Of a stretch of DNA of 37,061 nt, positions 1 to 5,856 are shown piece by piece. The translations under genes and the position numbers were made by a program. Every line of letters starts with the position of its first letter. The first letter of the stretch is position 1. The notes under the pieces are model-generated. The model saw only the letters and a program-made list of their open reading frames with translations. It was not told the DNA's origin and made no database searches. Source of the DNA: an uncultured Pseudomonadota bacterium (GTDB lineage: Bacteria > Bdellovibrionota_B > Oligoflexia > Oligoflexales > CAIMVM01); the NCBI GenBank assembly GCA_903844895.1, contig CAIMVM010000361.1, positions 1-37,061 of the forward strand. The letters run 5' to 3'.

Positions 1-9
1 GGTCTAAGC

Positions 10-579
10 GTGTCCCAAACTTGGTTGATGGTTCTTACCTTTGTACCCCTTGTGATCTATGTTGTGGTGGATTTTTATTCTGGATTAAAGTCAGGAGTAC
101 TGGCAGCCATTGGGACGGCAATCCTAACTGCTATCGCCTTTTGGTGGTTGCTTGGCGAGCTGGACTGGGAGTCTGTTTTTATCGTAGGCATCATGGCGAT
201 TTCTGGTGTGATTTCTATAAAGAAAAACAATCCTATTTTTTTTAAAATGCAACCGGTCATTACGGGTGGGGCAGTGGTTCTCTATTTGGCATGGTATCAG
301 TTTTGGGATGTGCCTTTTATAATCAAGGCTCTTCCTAAACTAATGCCTCTCCTGCCAGACTATCAACGGGAAATTTATAGCAGTCCAAGTGGAAATCAAC
401 TGCTTATCGATTTGAATCTGTATATTATTATTTGCTATTTTATGCACACTTGCGTCCTGGCCTGGGCTGCCATGAAATCGAGTAACAAGATTTGGATTTT
501 GATTAAGGGGCTTGGGGTCCCTTTTGTGATGATTGGTACTATTTTGGGTTTTTTAATTAGTACCGCATTAAGGTCCTAA
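10..579 (+). CDS. YciB/IspZ-like inner-membrane septation protein
   Basis: A small polytopic membrane protein of about 189 residues with five or so hydrophobic segments. It resembles the YciB (intracellular septation protein A) family in length, in the N-terminal FVPLVIYVVVDFY stretch and in the C-terminal membrane hairpin. In enterobacteria YciB is an inner-membrane protein linked to envelope synthesis and septation; that role is inferred here from family resemblance only. GTG at 10 is the first start in the window, but the frame is open to base 1, so the true start could lie upstream. ATG at 28 would also fit the family, giving MVLTFVPL. The next gene is 317 bp downstream, so it is probably not co-transcribed with it. 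Confidence 0.6.
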   Translation: MSQTWLMVLTFVPLVIYVVVDFYSGLKSGVLAAIGTAILTAIAFWWLLGELDWESVFIVGIMAISGVISIKKNNPIFFKMQPVITGGAVVLYLAWYQFWDVPFIIKALPKLMPLLPDYQREIYSSPSGNQLLIDLNLYIIICYFMHTCVLAWAAMKSSNKIWILIKGLGVPFVMIGTILGFLISTALRS

Positions 580-896
580 AAAAATCCTAAAAAAAAGCGT
601 TAAAAGTCGTGCTTCGTTTTTGGAAACATGGTCTTAGAATTCCATTTGCGCAGTTTATGGATTTGGCCTGTAGCAGGTCAACCGTCAAGGAAATCCCAGA
701 TAAAGAATCGCAAATATCTAGTTTTTTTCATTTGAAGCGAAACTTAAAGACTTAGGTGGAGTATGCTTTAACTAGCTATTTTAAAACGAGAATGGGGTTG
801 ATTTTTGAAATAGTGGTGATTTTCTTTTGCCTTAAACCTTAGCGATATTGTGGAGATCGAGTATAATTTACTTATGCTGATTTAAGGAAAGTGGAA
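580..896. other. Intergenic region with leader of the MinD-like gene
   Basis: A non-coding stretch of 317 bp. I see no convincing terminator hairpin after the YciB-like gene, only A-rich sequence just past its stop. The right end holds the candidate promoter and ribosome binding site of the next gene. Nothing else was recognised in it. Confidence 0.6.
839..867 (+). promoter_or_regulatory. Candidate sigma70-type promoter of the MinD-like gene
   Basis: A perfect TATAAT lies at 862-867. Seventeen bases upstream, TTAGCG at 839-844 is a poor -35 element. Transcription would start near 874, ahead of an AAGGA ribosome binding site at 884-888. The -10 match is strong and the -35 weak, so this is a plausible but unproven promoter. 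Confidence 0.45.
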
Positions 897-1925
897 ATGA
901 AACAACTGGACCCAGTCCATTCCATTCGCAATGCGTTTCATAGAGAATTCTGGCGCCATTGGTGCGTGGCTTTGCCTAATTGGATCGATCTTGATGTAGC
1001 CATGCCGCTGCCTACGATAATAGCGGTTGGTGGTGGAAAAGGTGGAGTCGGCAAAAGCGTGATTAGCGCCAATTTAGCAGGCAAAATGGCGAGAAACTCA
1101 AAAGTTTTGGCCGTGGATTTAGACATCGGGGGTGCCAATCTTCATACCTATTTTGGAATTAAGACACCCAAGCTAACAAGCAGTGATCTCCTTCTGGGCA
1201 GTCGAGTGGATTTTCATGATATTTCGGTTCCGAGCGGCATTCCTAATTTAGATATTGTTTGTGCGGGTCAAGATTTTGGTTTAGACAGACTCAATAGCAG
1301 GGCAGCAGGACTCAATCAGATATGGGCGGGGATTTTAGAGGCTAAAACTAAATTTGGTTATGATTACGTAGTTCTGGATTTAGGTGCAGGTACTGCCTCT
1401 CATACCATTGACTTCTTTTTAGGGGCCCATGTTGGCATTATGTCTGTTCTTCCTGAGCCCACCTCTATTGAAAATGCTTATTCGTTTCTTAGGGCGCTGT
1501 TGTGGCGGATGATTCATAATGTAGGGGCAAGGATGGGAGAAGAGAGCCTTGCCCATTCCTTTGCGGAAAGAATTTTTAATGGGGAAGGGCATGGGGGGTA
1601 TTCTCAGGCCTTACTTAAATTGAAAGAAGAATCTCCGCGCCTTGTAAATGGGGTGTTGGCGGGGCTTTCTGGCAGGCGCCTTGGCTTTGTTGCCAATCAG
1701 ATTAGAGGTCAATCAGATATCGAGATTGCTCAATCGATGGCATCTATTTCTAAAGATTTTTTCGGTTTTAACACTCTTTCCCTGGGCTATTTGAACTATG
1801 ATGATAGTGCTTGGAAAGCTCTTAGAAACCGCAGATTGCTTATTCAGGACTTCCCCCATTGTCTTTTCTCGAGACGTCTTGATGAAGTTTTGATACGGTT
1901 GCAAAATGCGGTTCGGATGTCTTAA
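897..1925 (+). CDS. MinD/FlhG-type P-loop ATPase
   Basis: A deviant Walker A ATPase of the MinD/ParA/FlhG group. The motif GGGKGGVGKS lies at about residues 45-54, followed by a VDLDIGGANLH switch-type segment, and VVLDLGAG is the Walker B-like strand. Such proteins dimerise on ATP binding and position flagella, pili, division sites or other polar structures. The GTG at 891 is only two bases after AAGGA (884-888), whereas ATG 897 has eight bases of spacing, so ATG is preferred. This leaves an unusual N-terminal extension of about 38 residues before the beta strand; ATG 1002 would remove it but lacks a clear ribosome binding site. It sits 21 bp ahead of a J-domain/HTH gene. Which structure it positions cannot be read from the sequence. 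Confidence 0.8.
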   Translation: MKQLDPVHSIRNAFHREFWRHWCVALPNWIDLDVAMPLPTIIAVGGGKGGVGKSVISANLAGKMARNSKVLAVDLDIGGANLHTYFGIKTPKLTSSDLLLGSRVDFHDISVPSGIPNLDIVCAGQDFGLDRLNSRAAGLNQIWAGILEAKTKFGYDYVVLDLGAGTASHTIDFFLGAHVGIMSVLPEPTSIENAYSFLRALLWRMIHNVGARMGEESLAHSFAERIFNGEGHGGYSQALLKLKEESPRLVNGVLAGLSGRRLGFVANQIRGQSDIEIAQSMASISKDFFGFNTLSLGYLNYDDSAWKALRNRRLLIQDFPHCLFSRRLDEVLIRLQNAVRMS

Positions 1926-1946
1926 AGTTGATAGAGGAGCATATTG

Positions 1947-2687
1947 ATGAAGTTTGAACAAAACAGCAACAGCCCCGAAGAGTCTCCTGACAGTTTTGCT
2001 TCGTTCGATCTCTCAAAGGTTCGAGGAAGTTATTATGATATGCTTGGAGTGCTTCCCACAAGTACGAGTCTTCAAGTACGTGAAGCTTACTTCCGCTTAA
2101 AAGCGACATATACGGATTCGAATCAAGCAATTTATAGTTTAATGACGGGCTCAGATTTAGCTGAAAAAATAAAAGCTATTGAAGAGGCTTTTGATGTATT
2201 AAGAGACGTAGACTCAAGGTCGCGTTATAATGAAAACATCGGAATTACGGAACGAGCGGGAGCGTCTCGCACAGACATTTTGATAGAGAACATCTCATTT
2301 CCGCCGGTTGATGAGGGCATGCGCAAAGCAACTCGGCAGGCAAAGGACCAAAAAATACGGCTTGTTGCTGGCCAAATACATCGAGACTCCAGCTTGGCAC
2401 TGCGTATTAGAAGTATATTTGAGTCAGCTGAAACCCCATCAGGAAGCACTTTAAAGGCTATGAGGGAAGCAGCGTTTGTGACTTTTGAGGATATCGAAGC
2501 AAATACAAAAGTCGGGCAAGAAAAAATATTGTTGATTGAAAATGACGATTTTGTAAAAATGCCGCCTGCTGTTTATATAAAAGGCTTTTTAAAAAGCATT
2601 TTGTCATTTTACGGCATAGCTGATTCTAAGGCTTTCATTGAAGGCTATACCTTGAGAGTAGAGTCTTGTCACAAGAAAACGAAGTAG
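1947..2687 (+). CDS. J-domain-like plus RodZ-type helix-turn-helix protein
   Basis: A soluble protein of 246 residues. Residues about 27-95 look like a DnaJ J domain (SYYDMLGV, then FRLKATY, then EKIKAIEEAFDVLRD), but the HPD tripeptide needed to stimulate Hsp70 is missing, with TDSN in that loop. Residues about 160-235 match a RodZ/HTH_25-type helix-turn-helix (LKAMREAAFVTFEDIEANTK, then PPAVYIKGFLKSIL). It is therefore probably a scaffold or regulator, not a true Hsp40. ATG 1947 is preferred to TTG 1944 because GAGGAG at 1934-1939 is seven bases before it. It follows the MinD-like gene by 21 bp and overlaps the RluD gene by 22 bp, which implies one transcript. Confidence 0.7.
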   Translation: MKFEQNSNSPEESPDSFASFDLSKVRGSYYDMLGVLPTSTSLQVREAYFRLKATYTDSNQAIYSLMTGSDLAEKIKAIEEAFDVLRDVDSRSRYNENIGITERAGASRTDILIENISFPPVDEGMRKATRQAKDQKIRLVAGQIHRDSSLALRIRSIFESAETPSGSTLKAMREAAFVTFEDIEANTKVGQEKILLIENDDFVKMPPAVYIKGFLKSILSFYGIADSKAFIEGYTLRVESCHKKTK

Positions 2688-3646
2688 AACTTTTTGTCGA
2701 AGAAGCGGGGGAGCGTCTTGATAGATGGCTGGCCTCTAAGTTGCTCGAGACAAGTCGTTCACGCATCCAAAAGCTGATTGATTCTAAAATGATTGCGGTA
2801 AATGGCTCAGACGCGACGTCAAATTATCGCGTTCGCGTTGGGGATCAAGTCAATGTTTCCCTAGTCCCTGATGATCATCTGGAGCTTTCGCCTCAACCAA
2901 TTCGTCTTGATATCCTTTATGAGGATGATGATCTTTTAGTAGTAAATAAGGAAGCTGGGCTCACGGTTCATCCTGGAGCTGGCACCTATGGGACTCCTAC
3001 GTTAGTGGAAGGGATTCTCTATTATCTGAAGCAGACTCCAGATCCAGGAAATTTACGTCCGGGAATTGTCCATCGGTTAGATAAAGACACCTCAGGTGCT
3101 CTGGTAATAAGCAAGAATGAATACGTCCATCAGAGACTCAGCTTGCAATTCGCTGAGAAAACAAATCATAGAGAGTATGCTGCTCTGCTGGTGGGGGTTT
3201 TGCCACAAAATGAGCTTACGGTAGAAAGTTATTTAAGCCGAGATCCTCACAATCGATTGAAATTTGTTTCCCATCCTACGGATCCTGGCGGATCTGCTCG
3301 GTGGGCGAAGTCCATATTTAAGGAGCAGGTTCGTTTTGCCCACAGAATGTCCTTAGCATCAGTGACTCTTCATACAGGACGTACGCATCAAATCAGGGTT
3401 CATGCAAAAGTTCTAAATGCTTCTGTATTAGGCGACCAACTCTATGGGCATAAGGTGGATTTTGGTGGTCATATGTCAAAGGAGGTCCAAGCTGCCTTAA
3501 ATAAGGCCTCTAGGCAAATGCTTCATGCTCGGCTGCTAGGCTTTATACATCCCAGAACAAAGGCAGAAATGATGTTTGAAGCGCCTGTGCCTGAAGATTT
3601 TAAAATATTACTAAATCTTCTTAAACCTTATGCTTTTTCCGACTAA
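2666..3646 (+). CDS. rluD: 23S rRNA pseudouridine synthase, RluD/RluC family
   Basis: It has the two-domain layout of RluC/RluD enzymes: an N-terminal S4 RNA-binding domain (about residues 13-75) and a pseudouridine synthase core. The catalytic motif GIVHRLDKDTSG is intact, with the conserved Asp at residue 139 of HRLD. These enzymes isomerise uridines in 23S rRNA; RluD modifies the helix 69 positions. The 326-residue length is normal. The start is a TTG inside the 3' end of the preceding gene, so translation is probably coupled. The exact target (RluD against RluC-type sites) cannot be fixed from the sequence, so the symbol is the likeliest reading rather than a certainty. Confidence 0.88.
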   Translation: MSQENEVELFVEEAGERLDRWLASKLLETSRSRIQKLIDSKMIAVNGSDATSNYRVRVGDQVNVSLVPDDHLELSPQPIRLDILYEDDDLLVVNKEAGLTVHPGAGTYGTPTLVEGILYYLKQTPDPGNLRPGIVHRLDKDTSGALVISKNEYVHQRLSLQFAEKTNHREYAALLVGVLPQNELTVESYLSRDPHNRLKFVSHPTDPGGSARWAKSIFKEQVRFAHRMSLASVTLHTGRTHQIRVHAKVLNASVLGDQLYGHKVDFGGHMSKEVQAALNKASRQMLHARLLGFIHPRTKAEMMFEAPVPEDFKILLNLLKPYAFSD

Positions 3647-3660
3647 TTTATGGGGGATAT

Positions 3661-3688
3661 TTTCAGAATTTAATTTTTGAAATATAAT
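3661..3688 (+). promoter_or_regulatory. Candidate promoter for the L,D-transpeptidase gene
   Basis: TATAAT is present at 3683-3688 in the short gap after the RluD gene. The best -35 candidate is TTTCAG at 3661-3666 with a 16-base spacer, a weak match. It would give the transpeptidase gene its own start about 45 bases ahead of ATG 3733. Confidence 0.35.
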
Positions 3689-3732
3689 AAAGAGCAGGCT
3701 ATTGTATTCTAAAGATATTTAAGGATTCCAAT

Positions 3733-4725
3733 ATGAAGCCCCTATTCGTAAGTTTAGCCGCCATTCCTTTTTTAATAAGCCAAAATGTGGAAGCAGCCGA
3801 AAAAAATCAATCTATGGTTTTTATGGCTGTCGATAAAACAAAGCTGATTGCTGAGCTCAGAACATGGACAGAGGATTTTGCAAAGTCGGAAGTTCTGTCT
3901 AAGTTTCCCATCGCTATTGGCAAGGAGAAAGGTGATAAGCTCAAAGCTGGTGACAATCGCACTCCAGAAGGAATATATTTCACTCAAACGCACATTTCAC
4001 CTTCACAAATTCCAGTCGAGAAATATGGACCTAAAGCGGTTCCTTTAGATTTTCCAAATCCTTTTGACTTGTTCCAGAATAAAACTGGCTATGGGATTTG
4101 GCTACATGGTGCCGGAAATGACAATCGCATGGCGGAAGCAACCGTAACGGAAGGGTGTGTCGCCTTTTATAATCGAGATATTAAGAAATTAAGTAGCTGG
4201 CTCGTTCCCTATCAAGCTGCTGTTGTAATTTCTAGGGATCTAGAAAGCATCAACAGGACCGATGATATGCAAAGCGTGAAAATGCGCACGGAAGCTTGGT
4301 TGGCGGCGTGGGCATCAAAAGATCTTAATAGCTATTTGGACTTCTATGATACTGATTTCAATCTAGAAGGACGCAATAGAGCTCAATTTAAGGAGTATAA
4401 GCAAAATCTTTTTGCAAAGTATTCCACTATGGAAGTGAAAGGCTATGGAATTAGAGTGCTCGCACATGAAAAATATGCCGTTGCTGCTATGAATCAAGAT
4501 TTTACGGGAAATGGATCCTACGTCTCCAATGGCAGAAAAGTTCTCTACTGGATTAAAGGAAAAGACGGCCAGTGGAAAATTTTGAGAGAAACATTTGGTG
4601 AGCATAGGTTCGAACCTTTAGCTTGGACTCAACAGGACTTAAAATTATTGATATCCAGTCAAGCCGGAGATCGCAGCTTGGGGGAGCAGAGAGCCCCACC
4701 CAGGGGCACCACTAAGAAACTTTAA
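3733..4725 (+). CDS. Secreted L,D-transpeptidase (YkuD) with NTF2-like C-terminal domain
   Basis: A secreted peptidoglycan-modifying enzyme. Residues 1-22 form a signal peptide ending near VEAAEK. The YkuD catalytic domain covers about residues 27-170, with WLHGAG (His125) and VTEGCVAFYNRDI (nucleophile Cys142), the hallmark of L,D-transpeptidases that form 3-3 crosslinks or attach proteins to the sacculus. Residues about 180-300 look like an NTF2/SnoaL-type domain (EAWLAAWASKDLNSYLDFY, ending WKILRETF), an architecture known for Cds6-type L,D-transpeptidases. The last 25 residues are Arg/Pro-rich. ATG 3733 follows AAGGA. A strong terminator follows at 4759, so the gene may be monocistronic. 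Confidence 0.85.
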   Translation: MKPLFVSLAAIPFLISQNVEAAEKNQSMVFMAVDKTKLIAELRTWTEDFAKSEVLSKFPIAIGKEKGDKLKAGDNRTPEGIYFTQTHISPSQIPVEKYGPKAVPLDFPNPFDLFQNKTGYGIWLHGAGNDNRMAEATVTEGCVAFYNRDIKKLSSWLVPYQAAVVISRDLESINRTDDMQSVKMRTEAWLAAWASKDLNSYLDFYDTDFNLEGRNRAQFKEYKQNLFAKYSTMEVKGYGIRVLAHEKYAVAAMNQDFTGNGSYVSNGRKVLYWIKGKDGQWKILRETFGEHRFEPLAWTQQDLKLLISSQAGDRSLGEQRAPPRGTTKKL

Positions 4726-4758
4726 TTGCTTTTTTGCGGTAGTTTGATATTTTTTAGC

Positions 4759-4792
4759 TCGAGGAAGGATTCTCCTTCCTCGAACTTTTTTT
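4759..4792 (+). terminator. Strong Rho-independent terminator
   Basis: An 11-bp perfect stem (4759-4769 with 4773-4783, TCGAGGAAGGA against its complement) closes a 3-base TTC loop and is followed by a run of seven T at 4786-4792. It terminates the transpeptidase transcript. It ends only nine bases before the ATG of the next gene, whose ribosome binding site (GGAG, 4793-4796) begins at the T-run. Confidence 0.9.
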
Positions 4793-4801
4793 GGAGATTT
4801 C

Positions 4802-5767
4802 ATGAAGTTCTTAGTAATTGCTTGTTTGGTACTTTCCAAGGTCTCTTTTGGCCAGGCTCTTTATAAGTTGAATGGAAAAGTAGTTCAGAAGTCCGACCTT
4901 CCTTCTGGAATCGGCCAAAATTTATTCGAGGCCGAAGTTAAGCACCGCGATATGATGCAGGCGTTAGTTGATGAGGCGATTTTTGCCAGCCATTTAGCAA
5001 GTGAAGCTAAGAAAAAAAACAAGTCCCCTAAAGATCTTGCTGCAGAAATAGTCAAAGGTAAAAACCCTTCTGAAAGTGATCTCAAGAGTTTCTATGAGAA
5101 AAATAAGGCCCGCATTGGGGCGCCTTACGAGCAAGTTAAAGGGGAGCTGACTAATTACTTGAAAAGTGAAAGCGAACAAAAGGCTCGAAGTGAATTAGTT
5201 GCTAGCCTAAAAAAGAAGGGCGGTTTTGAATTTCTAGTTCCAGAGATTGAGGCTCCTAATCTACAAATTGACACATCTGGAGCACCCACAAAGGGGCAAA
5301 AAGGCTCAAAAGTAAAAATCGTAGAGTTTGCTGATTACCAGTGCCCCCATTGCAAACATGCCCATGAAGTATTGAAAAAGTTTATGGGTAAGATGTCAGG
5401 GAAAATTGAATTTGTATTTATGGATTTTCCCATCAATAGGTCCGGGATTAGCCGAAGGGTTGCCGAAGGTGCGTACTGCGCCAATCAAATGGGCAAGTAC
5501 TGGGAATTTCATGATATTGCCTTTGAAAAGCAAGATAAGTTAACCAATGAATATCCACTTGAGATTGCCAAAACATTAAAACTGGATGAAGCTAAGTTTA
5601 AAGCCTGTATGGATGGGGCAGAGTCTAAAGCTTATGTCCAAAAGTCTTTGAATGAGGGAGAGCGCATAGGGATTTCTGGTACACCTTCGGTTTACTTAAA
5701 TGGAAAGCGCGTCATGGATTGGACGGAAGAAGCTTTGTCAAAGCAAGTCGAGAAGGCTTTAAAATAA
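4802..5767 (+). CDS. Periplasmic DsbA-family thiol oxidoreductase with SurA-like N-terminal region
   Basis: An exported thioredoxin-fold protein. Residues 1-18 form a signal peptide. Residues about 19-140 are helical and charged, with a SurA/parvulin-like N-terminal feel (MMQALVDEAIFASHL, SESDLKSFYEKNKARIG). The DsbA domain covers about 165-320, with active site CPHC at 181-184 in FADYQCPHC and the cis-proline loop GTPSVYLNG (Pro295). DsbA-type enzymes introduce disulphides into exported proteins. The next gene encodes a periplasmic domain with two CX3C pairs, a plausible substrate (inference). The start ATG 4802 has GGAG six bases before it. The gene begins directly after a terminator, so its own promoter must overlap that hairpin or precede it. 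Confidence 0.85.
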   Translation: MKFLVIACLVLSKVSFGQALYKLNGKVVQKSDLPSGIGQNLFEAEVKHRDMMQALVDEAIFASHLASEAKKKNKSPKDLAAEIVKGKNPSESDLKSFYEKNKARIGAPYEQVKGELTNYLKSESEQKARSELVASLKKKGGFEFLVPEIEAPNLQIDTSGAPTKGQKGSKVKIVEFADYQCPHCKHAHEVLKKFMGKMSGKIEFVFMDFPINRSGISRRVAEGAYCANQMGKYWEFHDIAFEKQDKLTNEYPLEIAKTLKLDEAKFKACMDGAESKAYVQKSLNEGERIGISGTPSVYLNGKRVMDWTEEALSKQVEKALK

Positions 5768-5823
5768 GTTCCTAGTACCTAGGTAAAAGTTTCCTTGTAA
5801 ACATTCTTTAAATGTTCCGATAG

Positions 5824-5850
5824 CCCTCAAGTAGAAATACTTGGGGGTTT
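5824..5850 (+). promoter_or_regulatory. Hairpin overlapping the ribosome binding site of the FliF/FliG-like gene
   Basis: A 10-bp stem (5824-5833 with 5838-5847, one T-G wobble) with a GAAA tetraloop abuts the start region. The 3' arm ends in GGGGG at 5843-5847, which is also the only purine-rich ribosome binding site ahead of ATG 5857 (nine bases) and ATG 5851 (three bases). It could hide the site and modulate translation. A terminator is less likely because only three T follow. Confidence 0.5.
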
Positions 5851-5856
5851 ATGGCT

